NCBI GenBank assembly: GCA_002709225.1
Contig: PAQH01000156.1
Location: 1-38,979 of the forward strand
Source: Planctomycetaceae bacterium
GTDB lineage: Bacteria; Planctomycetota; Planctomycetia; Pirellulales; Pirellulaceae
Length of the DNA: 38,979 bases
Reading direction: 5' to 3'
Part shown: positions 25,173 through 34,237 of the stretch, in pieces
How positions within the stretch are numbered: position 1 is the first letter of the stretch
How the letters are laid out: every line of letters begins with the position of its first letter
The notes under the pieces: model-generated
Told to the model about the DNA's origin: nothing
Seen by the model: the letters and a program-made list of their open reading frames with translations, nothing else
Database searches by the model: none
Translations under genes and position numbers: made by a program

Positions 25173-26012
25173 GTGCAGTTCACATCTCGATCTCACCCAC
25201 TTTTCTGGTTCGCGCTCAGCCTGGCCATTAGTGTGGGGACTGCTATTGCCGCCACCACCTACAATTTTCAGCGCAGATTCCGACAGGCGGTTCGCGAAGA
25301 CTACCCCACGTGGAACAATGAACCAGGTTTTGAACGTGATGTCTTCACTTTTGCGCGCGTGCGATACAATTCCGGAGGCTTCCGCGGACGCGGTGGGTGG
25401 AATAACGATTTTCCGGACTGCGATTGGAATTTCTCGGCGCGTCTCCAGGAACTGACGACATTCCGCGTCGACCCCAATGGTGTTGTTGTACGTCTCGACG
25501 ACCCGGAGCTTTTCAAACACCCCTTAGTCTACATGTCAAACCCCGGCGATCTAGTTCTCACGGAGTCTGAGGTGTTGGGCCTGCGTCGCTATTTGTTGAA
25601 CGGGGGGTTCCTGCTCGCTGATGATTTTTGGACCCGCAAAGCATGGCAGCAAGTCCGCTCGCAGATTAAACGCGTCTTCCCAGACCGAGAGCCTGTAGAG
25701 TTGACCCGGGATCATGAGATCTTCCACATCGTCTACGAGCTCAAAGGAAGGCTGCAGGTTCCCAGCATCTTTGCCTGGCAGCAAGGTGACAGTTTTGAAT
25801 ATTGGCACGGCGACCCCGAAGGTGACGAAGATCCGCACTTCTGGGGCTTACAGACCGATGACGGCCGCTTGATGGCACTCTTCTGCCACAACAACGACAT
25901 CGGTGACGGGTGGGAACGCGAGGGAGAGAACAGCGACTACTTCAAACAATACTCCGAACGTGTCTCCTATCCCTTAGGAATCAATATCGTCACCTACGTG
26001 ATGACCCATTGA
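25173..26012 (+). CDS. DUF4159 family exported protein
   Basis: A 279-residue DUF4159 protein. A signal peptide or anchor lies at about 8-27 (PLFWFALSLAISVGTAIAA). Family landmarks follow: FTFARVRYNSGG, PLVYMSNPGDLVLTESE, LRRYLLNGGFLLADDFW, and HNNDIGDGWEREGENSDYF. The fold resembles class I glutamine amidotransferase/GATase-like proteins, but the function is not known. DUF4159 genes often sit beside MoxR, DUF58 and BatA-like genes; here it stands alone, with a DUF1549/1553 gene converging on it. The start is GTG with no clear Shine-Dalgarno; no ATG is available before the signal. The gene ends 63 bases from the converging neighbour. Confidence 0.88.
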   Translation: MQFTSRSHPLFWFALSLAISVGTAIAATTYNFQRRFRQAVREDYPTWNNEPGFERDVFTFARVRYNSGGFRGRGGWNNDFPDCDWNFSARLQELTTFRVDPNGVVVRLDDPELFKHPLVYMSNPGDLVLTESEVLGLRRYLLNGGFLLADDFWTRKAWQQVRSQIKRVFPDREPVELTRDHEIFHIVYELKGRLQVPSIFAWQQGDSFEYWHGDPEGDEDPHFWGLQTDDGRLMALFCHNNDIGDGWEREGENSDYFKQYSERVSYPLGINIVTYVMTH

Positions 26013-26022
26013 TGTTCTCGCG

Positions 26023-26043
26023 GCGTGGCAGTCCCGCCAACGC
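26023..26043. terminator. Hairpin between convergent genes
   Basis: GCGTGGC (26023-26029) pairs with GCCAACGC (26036-26043) with one bulged A and a 6-base loop, in the 63-base gap between DUF4159 and the DUF1549/1553 gene. The place suits a two-way terminator, but there is no U-tract. Confidence 0.3.
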
Positions 26044-26075
26044 AGCGGTGTGTCAGGCAAACGCAACACGCGACT

Positions 26076-28679
26076 CTAATGCTGATAGATGAATTCTTGC
26101 GAATTTAGCAGGGTCCACAAAATGTCCTCCCAAGCCGCCCGTGCATTGTCGCTCGTGGTGACATAATCGATCAACCGCTCCGCCGTTTCTGGCGTTGGGT
26201 CCCGCGATAACGCCCTGCGATAAAGCGTCTCGAGCATCTCACGTGGCTGCATCTTACCATCCAAGAGTTCCGTTAGAATATTCGTTTTCGCAGTCAGTTT
26301 TTCTGAGACAAGTGGCCCGCTGATCAACTCGAGGGCCTTTTTCCGGCTGAAGGTCTGCTCTCGATCGCATTCGCACGTCTGTGTCCGGTTCGGCTGACCA
26401 AAGACACGCAAGAATGGATGTGACTCATACCGCACATATTTCCCGGAAGTATTAATCAACGTGACAATGTCATTCACCGGGAGTTGAACGGCCCGTGTAC
26501 CCCGAGGCAAATGCAATGTTTCGGTGGGAATGCCGATCGTGTAATCCTTCATAATCGCGAACGTTTCCGGCACACCGGTGACATCACAGATGGCGTCAAG
26601 CAAGACCTCGGCCGGCAGTGGCCGGGGTGTCATGTGGGAAAAATACTTACCATCGTTTCTGTTGAAGTGATTAGGTTGCGTTGCCAACTGATAGGTTTCG
26701 GAGAGTACGATTGAGCGAATGAGTGGCGTCAACTGGTAGTTGTTACGCACGAGGTCATGCGCCAACCACTCCAGCAACCGGTCGTTGACAGACGGATTGG
26801 TGTCTCGCATGTCGTCGACAGGCTCCACGATCCCACGGCCGTGCAGGTGGTACCAAATCCGATTGGCAACGGCTTTCGCGAAAAATCGATTCTCGGGTGA
26901 GACAAGCCAGGTGGCCAGTGCCTGACGGCGGTCGCTCTCAGGCGGCAATTGTAATCGCCGCTCGCCAGGAAAATGTGGAATCACGCCCGAGTTCCGGCCC
27001 GGCGGCACCAATTCCGCCGCCTGCGGATCAAGCGCAATGGCCATCTGGCGGCGATCCGGCCGCCCCGATGGCCCCGCCTTTCCCAGCCGGGTCCGTTTGA
27101 CCTGGGTAAAAAAGGCAGCTAACGACAAATAGTCGTCTTGAGTCCAGCGTTCGAACGGATGGTTGTGGCACTGAGCACACTGCAGACGCACCCCAAGAAA
27201 AAGTTGCGCCGTTGACTCGGCCAGATCCTTCTGCAAATACAACGGGTCCGTGATGGTCTTGGGGGTGGGTGGTACGCAGTAGAAATTCACTTCCGGATCG
27301 CCGTAGGACTCCCCTTCCGCGGTCAACAGCGCATGCACCAGACCCGCAAACGACATGTCTCCGGCGATCCTTTCGCGCAACCATTTCTGATACGCCTGGG
27401 CTCCGGCAAGTTGAATTGAGTCACGACTCACGCGCAACACATCCATCCACTTCTTTGTCCAATATTCCGCGAACTCCGGCCGCTGCAGCAATCGATCTAC
27501 CGCCCGTGCCCTCCTGTCGGGTGTGCGATCCGCGAGGAACTGCCGGAGATCCGTGACCGTGGGCAACCGCCCACATAAATCCAAAGTGGCGCGCCGCAAG
27601 AACGCGGCATCCTGGCTGGGATTGGACGGTGGTAAATTGAGCATCCGGAGTTTGGCGAACACATGTTCGTCAACTGGGTTCCGCGGTGCGGGTGCTTTCC
27701 AGGCGTAGTTCGAGGGGGGCGGGGCAATGTGGGTTAGCCGCGCTGAAACCATAGCGCCTTGATACCTGCAAAGAATCGCCACCTCCCCCTGTGCGTGAAA
27801 CCGGACCAGACCGGACTCCTCCACGCCCGCGATACCCAAGTCGCTCGATGTGAACTGAGTGAGTTGGGTAACATCAACCGAAATCCCATCACGAAACGTT
27901 GCGTAGACCGCCAGCTGCTGCCCGTCCGCGGGCGCATGCAAGACCCGGACGTCGGGTGTCACCTCGATGGATTCGAGATTGCCATGCTGCGGGTCATCTC
28001 GCAGCCCCTCTCCCTGCCAATTGCGCAGGATCGTCGCCCACGTACTGTCGCTACTGAAACGACGACCACCGACGTGGGGTAGGGCTGCAAGTGGCTTCAA
28101 GAGGATCAGGCTATTGGCCGGTTCAAGGGCGTTCGTACGACGGCCGAACGCGTCCCGCGTGAGTTGCCGAAAATCAAACTCAGGGTCAAACCCCCAGAGG
28201 CTGAGCAAAAAACCATTCTTCCCGCTGGGGGCTCCATGACAGCGAATATCACTACACCCCGCGGCACTGAGAACCGGCATCACTTCCCGGCGGAAACTTA
28301 CGGGCACTTCGTCGGTCATGCCCGTCACCGACAACGGAACGATGGCCTCCAGGCCTCCAACACGTATCTCTAACTGACCGGAGCCGTCTCGCTTCCCGGT
28401 CACGCGACCGAGGACATCCACTGCTACGCTTGTTGGCGGGGTCGCCTGCCAGACAACCCGGCGAGTCAAATCGCGTGACGTCCCATCCGCGTAAAACCCG
28501 GTCACGAGAACCTGTTGCGCGCCGCGCGGGCCTGCCAGCGTGATCCGATCAGGGTTGACCTCCAAACGCACCGGCGAATCGCCAGCGACAGGCGGTTGGG
28601 ATTGCGCCCAGCTCCATCGCAAAACGCTGCCCACGACAACTAAACCGATCGCCAAACGCATCAACGCGATATGCTTCAT
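26076..28679 (-). CDS. DUF1549/DUF1553 cytochrome-like protein with Ig-like domains
   Basis: An 867-residue exported protein. A signal peptide (1-26, ending WSWAQ) is followed by a bacterial Ig-like (BIG_2) domain at about 38-120. A haem-type region carries C142-SDIR-C147-H148, that is CX4CH. A second Ig-like segment lies at about 235-320. DUF1549 (about 335-540) contains C501-AQ-C504-H505 in CAQCHNHPFERW, and DUF1553 (about 590-850) carries ENRFFAKAVANRIWYHLHGRG. The family is typical of planctomycete extracellular degradation modules and is usually paired with DUF1501, as here: the partner ends 48 bases upstream on the same strand. Haem binding is presumed from the motifs; the reaction is unknown. 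Confidence 0.93.
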   Translation of the reverse strand: MKHIALMRLAIGLVVVGSVLRWSWAQSQPPVAGDSPVRLEVNPDRITLAGPRGAQQVLVTGFYADGTSRDLTRRVVWQATPPTSVAVDVLGRVTGKRDGSGQLEIRVGGLEAIVPLSVTGMTDEVPVSFRREVMPVLSAAGCSDIRCHGAPSGKNGFLLSLWGFDPEFDFRQLTRDAFGRRTNALEPANSLILLKPLAALPHVGGRRFSSDSTWATILRNWQGEGLRDDPQHGNLESIEVTPDVRVLHAPADGQQLAVYATFRDGISVDVTQLTQFTSSDLGIAGVEESGLVRFHAQGEVAILCRYQGAMVSARLTHIAPPPSNYAWKAPAPRNPVDEHVFAKLRMLNLPPSNPSQDAAFLRRATLDLCGRLPTVTDLRQFLADRTPDRRARAVDRLLQRPEFAEYWTKKWMDVLRVSRDSIQLAGAQAYQKWLRERIAGDMSFAGLVHALLTAEGESYGDPEVNFYCVPPTPKTITDPLYLQKDLAESTAQLFLGVRLQCAQCHNHPFERWTQDDYLSLAAFFTQVKRTRLGKAGPSGRPDRRQMAIALDPQAAELVPPGRNSGVIPHFPGERRLQLPPESDRRQALATWLVSPENRFFAKAVANRIWYHLHGRGIVEPVDDMRDTNPSVNDRLLEWLAHDLVRNNYQLTPLIRSIVLSETYQLATQPNHFNRNDGKYFSHMTPRPLPAEVLLDAICDVTGVPETFAIMKDYTIGIPTETLHLPRGTRAVQLPVNDIVTLINTSGKYVRYESHPFLRVFGQPNRTQTCECDREQTFSRKKALELISGPLVSEKLTAKTNILTELLDGKMQPREMLETLYRRALSRDPTPETAERLIDYVTTSDNARAAWEDILWTLLNSQEFIYQH

Positions 28680-28727
28680 TGAATGCCCCGCCTGACTGGA
28701 TGCTGAATTTCGGCAAGTCGCCGCCTG

Positions 28728-30155
28728 TTATCCGACGATGTCCTCAATGACCTGGCCATCCAAAGCCAATCTCACAGGTTGCCCGGCGGAATCCGGTACC
28801 CGCTGATCGGGGTCGATGCCGAGGATTGAATAGATGGTTGCGCATACGTCGGCCGGACTCACAGGCTTATCCTTGACGTAAGCCGCCTGGGCATCGGACG
28901 AGCCGAAAACCGTACCCCCTTGAACGCCGGCACCAGCAAACAGGACCGAGTAGCAAAACGTCCAGTGGTCACGCCCCGCATTCTTGTTGATTTTCGGAGT
29001 CCGCCCCATATCACTCATCACGACGACCAGGGTGTCATCCAATAATCCGCGCGCGGCAAGATCTCCCATTAGACCGCCAAAGGTGTGGTCATAATTTGGC
29101 AACAAGGTATCTTTGAGGATCCCGAAATTGCGGCTATGGGTGTCCCACCCCGCCCCATCGAGTTTGGCCGGGCGGGTCCAAAAAATATCCCATGTGACAT
29201 TGACAAACTGGACTCCCTGCTCGACCAATTGCCTGGCCATGAGCGCGCTGTTCCCAAACAAAGTGCGGCCGTAACTGTCCCGCACTTCCGGGCGGACATT
29301 CTCCACGTTGAAAGCATTGCGAACACGTTGCGACGTCAGCAGGGTAAGCGCGCCGTCCTGAGCCCGATCGAATTCTCCGCGGGCTTCGAGTTGGCGCAGA
29401 CCGTCGTCAAATTGTTCCGTCAGCCGCCGTCGACGATTGAGCCGGTCGAGGGTCAAACCTGGCGGCAGCTGCGCCGCGGGGAGTTGCGGAGTTCCCTGGA
29501 CGACTTGTGGATGATATTCGCTCGGCGAAAGTTTCTCAGCGGTTGGTAAACACTCCGTAAACAGTGGATCGTATTGCCGCCCCAGGTAACCGCCGTACGG
29601 CCCCGCCCGCCTGATATGCTGCCCCCAGCCCAGCATGCAGGGCATGTGCACATAGGTGGGAATCTCGCCTCGTTCTTCGCGGAGATAATCACAGACAGAC
29701 CCCATACTGGGAGGCAGACTATCTTGTACCACCCCGATCGAGGGAAGCGGTTCTGGATATCCCGTCAAACTGGGCATCGGATTGTGGCAACCGCCCTTAT
29801 GATTGACCGTCCGCACGATGGCGGATTGATGCATCCAATGAGCAGACCGGGGAAGCAACTCACAGACATCCATTCCCGGCACATTTGAAGCGATCGGTCG
29901 AAATTCGCCCCCTACACCACTCGGTGCGTTGGGTTTCATGTCGAACATGTCCTGCGTCGGAGCGCCCCCCAGCAAATAAAGGACAATCACGCTGCGTGCT
30001 TTGGCTGGGTGGCTGGCAACCGAGTTCGCCAAAGCCGACGTGTTCCGGGGCATCCCAAACATCCCGCCGAGCATGGAGAGCGCACCAGCCTGAAGCGACT
30101 CCCTGCGCGTAAGCCCGTCACAGCATTTACGGCGACTTCCCAGAGTGGTGATCAT
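28728..30155 (-). CDS. DUF1501 family protein (second), Tat-exported
   Basis: A 475-residue DUF1501 protein with a Tat motif (LTRRESLQAG), the conserved LYLLGGAPTQDMFDMKPNAP, and the C-terminal DMGRTPKINKNAGRDHW. The catalytic role is unproven; the fold is related to alkaline phosphatase and sulfatases. The ATG at 30155 is chosen because GGAG lies six bases upstream; the ATG at 30167 lacks a Shine-Dalgarno. It is the first gene of a two-gene unit with the DUF1549/1553 protein (48-base gap). A 233-base region upstream separates it from the divergent metallophosphoesterase. Confidence 0.93.
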   Translation of the reverse strand: MITTLGSRRKCCDGLTRRESLQAGALSMLGGMFGMPRNTSALANSVASHPAKARSVIVLYLLGGAPTQDMFDMKPNAPSGVGGEFRPIASNVPGMDVCELLPRSAHWMHQSAIVRTVNHKGGCHNPMPSLTGYPEPLPSIGVVQDSLPPSMGSVCDYLREERGEIPTYVHMPCMLGWGQHIRRAGPYGGYLGRQYDPLFTECLPTAEKLSPSEYHPQVVQGTPQLPAAQLPPGLTLDRLNRRRRLTEQFDDGLRQLEARGEFDRAQDGALTLLTSQRVRNAFNVENVRPEVRDSYGRTLFGNSALMARQLVEQGVQFVNVTWDIFWTRPAKLDGAGWDTHSRNFGILKDTLLPNYDHTFGGLMGDLAARGLLDDTLVVVMSDMGRTPKINKNAGRDHWTFCYSVLFAGAGVQGGTVFGSSDAQAAYVKDKPVSPADVCATIYSILGIDPDQRVPDSAGQPVRLALDGQVIEDIVG

Positions 30156-30388
30156 GGTCTGCTCCATGGGCTGATGTTGACTACGGTACGGGCGGTCCCG
30201 TCATTCCCCGCCTATACTATACCGCAAACGATACGCTGCATGGCGTCGCTTCCGCAAGACAGAAGTCATTTGTCACTCGTTACCAGGCAGGCGCGATGCG
30301 AGTAACCGACTCCGATCGGTCACTCGCTCCCCGATTCGCACTGGTTAGTGGCAAGTTCCCACCCTTCCTCAATAACGTAAACCGTCAC
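30156..30388. promoter_or_regulatory. Divergent upstream region with overlapping -10-like boxes and a small dyad
   Basis: The sequence CTATACTATA at 30212-30221 reads TATACT on the plus strand (30213-30218) and TATAGT on the minus strand (30221-30216), so one AT-rich spot could serve both divergent genes. Just beside it, ACGGG-CGGT-CCCGT (30188-30201) is a perfect 5-base inverted repeat with a 4-base spacer. No -35 boxes with consensus quality were found. An N-terminal extension of the metallophosphoesterase from 30296 would take up part of this region. Confidence 0.35.
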
Positions 30389-31378
30389 ATGAATGTAGAT
30401 TTCCAGCCATGGACGTTTCTCCATGTCAACGACAGCCACATGGGAACGCCGAGATCCTATCGTTTCCGTCCCGCTATTAATCAACGCTGGGCCGCCATCA
30501 AGCGGCAGATGAGTGCGATCGGCGCCGAGTTTCTCTTGCATGGCGGTGATCTCACCCGCGATGGACAGACGCATGAGTACGAATTCCAGCAGGCGCTGGC
30601 CGACCTTAAGACCATGCCTTTCCCGACTTACGTGATTCCTGGCAACATGGATGTGGGTAACAAACATGCGCGCGTCAATGGCAGTAAACCGCGTTGGGAT
30701 CCCCAGGGGCTTGGTTGGCATGACCCCGACCTCAATATGACGGCGGAGCGGCTTGACTTATTTGCCAGCTATTTCGGGCCTTTACAATGGACATTTCTGC
30801 ATCGTCACGTGCGGTTTACCGGTTTTTTCGCAGCGCTCGCCGGCACGGGTTTGCCCCAGGAACAAGCATTCTGGGACCTTCTGGAAAGCCTTCCGCAACT
30901 GCCGACCGCTGACCACCACGTCGCGGTGATGCATTATTGGCCATTCATGGAATCTCCCGACGAGCCGGACTGGGACCTCCGAAAGGGTACCGAGTGGGAT
31001 AACTGGTATTTCTCGATCAACCCACCGCACCGCCAGCGGGTCTGGCGTCTGCTCCAGGAAGCGCGTGTGGAGGTTCTCTTTTGCGGCCATGTCCATACGG
31101 GACGTCCGCCGCAATTGGTGGATGGCATTCGGCTTTACCGAACTCCGGCGGCGGGCAATACGGCTCAGCTTCAAGAGCGTTGGCCGGACGCCGACACCCG
31201 CTTCGGGTTCCATCGCTGTGAGGTCACGTCGAGCGGCATTCACATCGAGTTTGTACCCGGCTCAGACCAATGCGCTGAATTCGGTACCTACGGACCAATG
31301 GGTCACCCACCGGTAGGTGACCGCGACTATGGTGTGGCACGGGAGCACCCTCCCTTGACGCCGGACGCGGGAGCGTAA
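30389..31378 (+). CDS. Calcineurin-like metallophosphoesterase
   Basis: A 329-residue two-metal phosphoesterase. Metal-binding motifs are in order: D15-x-H17 in NDSHMG, GGD (52-54), GNMD (85-88), the His of AVMHYWPF, and GHVHTG near residue 235. The fourth motif is normally GNHD; here Met replaces the catalytic His, which may change the reaction or metal use. There is no signal peptide from this start. The ATG at 30389 puts the conserved core seven residues in. An in-frame ATG at 30296 would add 31 residues of no recognisable character but has a GGCAGG nearby, so it remains possible. It converges with a DUF1501 gene. It could hydrolyse phosphodiesters, nucleotides or a lipid headgroup. Confidence 0.88.
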   Translation: MNVDFQPWTFLHVNDSHMGTPRSYRFRPAINQRWAAIKRQMSAIGAEFLLHGGDLTRDGQTHEYEFQQALADLKTMPFPTYVIPGNMDVGNKHARVNGSKPRWDPQGLGWHDPDLNMTAERLDLFASYFGPLQWTFLHRHVRFTGFFAALAGTGLPQEQAFWDLLESLPQLPTADHHVAVMHYWPFMESPDEPDWDLRKGTEWDNWYFSINPPHRQRVWRLLQEARVEVLFCGHVHTGRPPQLVDGIRLYRTPAAGNTAQLQERWPDADTRFGFHRCEVTSSGIHIEFVPGSDQCAEFGTYGPMGHPPVGDRDYGVAREHPPLTPDAGA

Positions 31379-31393
31379 CGGCGGACCCACATT

Positions 31394-31419
31394 CAAGGCG
31401 CTGGGCCAAGGCGCTGGGC
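31394..31419. repeat. Two exact tandem copies of a 13-base unit
   Basis: CAAGGCGCTGGGC occurs twice head to tail (31394-31406, 31407-31419) in the 54-base gap between the convergent metallophosphoesterase and DUF1501 genes. It is probably a recent slippage duplication. No coding or terminator role is evident. Confidence 0.6.
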
Positions 31420-31432
31420 GCGGTTGGGAACG

Positions 31433-32809
31433 TCACGACGCCGTGTACAAGGCACGCATTGGAATTCCACGACTCAAAGGAAATCGGCGGTTCCTCTCCT
31501 GGTCGACGACTTCGTGTGTGGGGTCTATCCCGAACGCATGGTAAATGGTCGCACCCATATCGTACGGGGTGAATGGATTCGAATCGGGATACGCGCCCAA
31601 TCGATTCGATGCGCCGATCACCTGACCACCCTGAACTCCCCCGCCAAAATAGATCGCGGAGTAGACGTGCGGCCAATGGTCACGGCCGGCAACTTTGTAA
31701 CCTGGTTCCACCTTGATCTTCGGAGTACGTCCGAACTCGCCCGTAACGACAACCAGCGTTTGTTCCAGCAGGTTATGGTCCTGCATGTCATCAAGAAACG
31801 CCGCCAGGGCTCGGTCGAACGGGGGAAGCAATGTATTGGACAGCGTATTGAATCCATTCACGTGGGTATCCCAACCCATCAGATTCGCCTGCACGACGGG
31901 CACTTCGGCACCCACCAAACGCCGTGCCAGCAGTAGGCTCTGACCAAACGCGTGTTTCCCATAACGTTCCCGCAGGGTGTCCGATTCCCGATCGAGATCG
32001 AACGCATCCGCCAAGCGGGGGTTATCCAGTGTCGCGTAAGCGCGGTCTTGATAATCCGAGTACGCCCGCGTGACACGATGTTGTTCCCACGTCCGACGCT
32101 CCTGGTCAAACTGTGTCAACAGAGTTCGCCGCTGTGCCAGTCGGTCGACCGATACCTGGGGTCGTAGACGAAAATCTTCCTGCCGGTAGTCGAAATTGTC
32201 ACCAGCATTGTAAAGTTGCAGCGGGTCGTGACGCGGGCCCAGGAACCCCCCATTCTGTCCCGGCCAGTTAAATGCGCCCCGAATGTACGCAGGTAGATGA
32301 ACCCCTCCCAGTGTAGTGGCGGACAAATCGGGTCGAAACCGACTAACTGCCGCCGCATAGCAAGGAAAATCATCGCGCCCGGCGTGTTTGTCGATGCCGA
32401 CGTTTTCCGGCAAATTGGGAAGCGTTGTACCGGTGATAACTTTGTGTGTCGCGCTGGGATGCCCTGGATCACCGTGCGACATAGAGCGGACCAAGGCATA
32501 CTTCCCGGCGCGCTGCGCGAGGAGCGGGACGTGTTCGGAATACTGTACGCCCGGTACCGCGGTGTCAATCGCCGCAAAAGCGCTCCGCACCGACTCCGGC
32601 GCGCCAGGTTTGACATCAAATGAATCGATATGGCTAAGGCCACCATTGAGAAACACGAGGACGAATGACATAATCTGCGGAATCGAAGTGCGCAACGCCC
32701 CAGATTCGCCCGAAGATGACCGTGGCATCCCCGGAACCGTTAATCCGACCAGCGCGGCCCCACCCATTTTCAGCGCCACTCGCCGGTTTCCAAACTTTCG
32801 ATTCGTCAT
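31433..32809 (-). CDS. DUF1501 family protein (third), exported
   Basis: A 458-residue DUF1501 protein. The N-terminus has an RR motif (GNRRVALKMGG) and a hydrophobic run, fitting Tat export. Conserved parts are VFLNGGLSHIDSFDVKP and EFGRTPKIKVEPG...GRDHWPH. The C-terminus is FGIDPTHEV as in relatives. The ATG at 32809 is chosen; the frame opens up to 32968 but that extension overlaps the upstream oxidoreductase and lacks export character. It is 127 bases downstream of the FAD oxidoreductase on the same strand, so they may be cotranscribed. There is no adjacent cytochrome-type partner. Catalytic function is unknown. Confidence 0.9.
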   Translation of the reverse strand: MTNRKFGNRRVALKMGGAALVGLTVPGMPRSSSGESGALRTSIPQIMSFVLVFLNGGLSHIDSFDVKPGAPESVRSAFAAIDTAVPGVQYSEHVPLLAQRAGKYALVRSMSHGDPGHPSATHKVITGTTLPNLPENVGIDKHAGRDDFPCYAAAVSRFRPDLSATTLGGVHLPAYIRGAFNWPGQNGGFLGPRHDPLQLYNAGDNFDYRQEDFRLRPQVSVDRLAQRRTLLTQFDQERRTWEQHRVTRAYSDYQDRAYATLDNPRLADAFDLDRESDTLRERYGKHAFGQSLLLARRLVGAEVPVVQANLMGWDTHVNGFNTLSNTLLPPFDRALAAFLDDMQDHNLLEQTLVVVTGEFGRTPKIKVEPGYKVAGRDHWPHVYSAIYFGGGVQGGQVIGASNRLGAYPDSNPFTPYDMGATIYHAFGIDPTHEVVDQERNRRFPLSRGIPMRALYTAS

Positions 32810-32936
32810 GCGCTCAGCTCGTTGGTGCCAGGGACTCCGACGGTTCTCACTCTGTCCGGCCGTTCTCAGTACTGTAACACACTCGCCGCAGCTGCCACCG
32901 TCCAAGGCCTCCTCGCAGGCCAATCCACCCACCTTT

Positions 32937-34145
32937 TTATCCGTCTGGCGCAGCTCCTCCCATTTCATCTGCTGGGGTATTCGCCCAGCGGATCAGTTGC
33001 CCCGTGTTAAACCGCGCCGCCCGAAACATCTCGATTTCCGGTGGCGACACACCGAGATCCATCCAGGCCGCCATCCGTTTCGCGATCCAGGGCGCACTCG
33101 AGAATCCTCCGCCACTAAAACCCAATGCGAAATAGAGGCCCTCTGTTCCACAGAAACGGTCCAGGATCGGCATTTCATCCGGTGTCACGTCATATGTGCA
33201 GGCGTACGTTCGATGAACAAATCCGGCGTGCATTGGTGGCAACGCCGTACCCAAGCGCACGTGCATCTCTTTAATCGCGGAATGGGTCGCGGTCTGCCGG
33301 TAACAGTCCGGATCGACCAGATCCTTGTCCGTCCCGTAGTAGTCGGATTCACGGCGGCCCACAAAAAGCAGCCGCTGCTCTTCCGGTCGCATGTAAAGGC
33401 CAACACGGGAATCGAAGAGCACGCAATTCAAACGGAAATCCGAACTCGCTGGCACGTGGAAAAAGGCCATTTCCGCAACGTGGGGACGGACGGGAAGCTC
33501 CCAACCCATTGTTGCCAGTAACGGCTGGGCCCACACCGAGGTCGCCAGAAATACAACCGGCGCTGAATAACGTTCCGATTCGGTATCCACACCGCGAATC
33601 TTCCCCTTTTCGGTTCGCAGTGTGCGTACGGGGCAATCGTCGATGACCCGTACGCCAGCTTGCCGCGCCGCCAGCAGAATCGCATGCGTCGCCGGCATTG
33701 GATCGACGTAAACGCCGCCCGGCTCGTGAAGGTAGATCGCACTGGGCGAATCCGCCAGCCCCGGTTGCAGCGTTAAGGCCGTAGCCTCATCGATCTCACG
33801 AACGTTACATCCCGCGCGCGATGCCACAGCCCGCGTAGCTTGAACATAGGACCGATGTTCTCGCGACGCGACCAACAGATAACCCACCCGATGAACATCA
33901 AGGGGAATCCCATACTTCTCGGTGAAGTTGCCCAAAAACTCCTGGCCCTCCAGTTGCATTTGAGACACGACGTCATGGCGGACCGTCCCACGCACCACCC
34001 CCGCTGCACGACCCGACTGGCCCGCTCCCACGGTGTGTCGTTCCAGGACCAGTACCTCGCGCACCCCACGCTCCCGCAGTTGCAAGGCGGCCGTTAGCCC
34101 CGTAACTCCGCCGCCCACGACAATGACATCCGCGGTACTGGCCAT
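32937..34145 (-). CDS. FAD-dependent oxidoreductase, DAO/sarcosine-oxidase-like
   Basis: A 402-residue flavoenzyme. The dinucleotide-binding GGGVTG (11-16) follows a beta strand DVIVV, and the second FAD contact is VLERHTVGAGQSGRAAG. The C-terminal FAD signature is MPILDRF...LYFALGFSGGGF. Length and layout fit the DAO family (glycine/sarcosine oxidases, dimethylglycine dehydrogenase-like), which oxidises secondary or tertiary amines or D-amino acids in the cytoplasm. The start ATG has AGGAA immediately before it. Its neighbours do not show which amine is used. Upstream, 92 bases separate it from another DUF1501 gene on the same strand. Confidence 0.92.
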   Translation of the reverse strand: MASTADVIVVGGGVTGLTAALQLRERGVREVLVLERHTVGAGQSGRAAGVVRGTVRHDVVSQMQLEGQEFLGNFTEKYGIPLDVHRVGYLLVASREHRSYVQATRAVASRAGCNVREIDEATALTLQPGLADSPSAIYLHEPGGVYVDPMPATHAILLAARQAGVRVIDDCPVRTLRTEKGKIRGVDTESERYSAPVVFLATSVWAQPLLATMGWELPVRPHVAEMAFFHVPASSDFRLNCVLFDSRVGLYMRPEEQRLLFVGRRESDYYGTDKDLVDPDCYRQTATHSAIKEMHVRLGTALPPMHAGFVHRTYACTYDVTPDEMPILDRFCGTEGLYFALGFSGGGFSSAPWIAKRMAAWMDLGVSPPEIEMFRAARFNTGQLIRWANTPADEMGGAAPDG

Positions 34146-34237
34146 TTCCTACACGCCTGGTGGGTTGCCTAGCGTGTTACACGTCACAACGCTAGGCGGA
34201 TACTGTCCACGGAATCTGGCGCTCTGAACTTGTCACG

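Noticed and set aside
32388..33521. Plus-strand open frame of 377 residues
   Set aside because: It lies opposite the DUF1501 and FAD oxidoreductase genes, has no family motif, and is long only because the GC-rich strand lacks stops.
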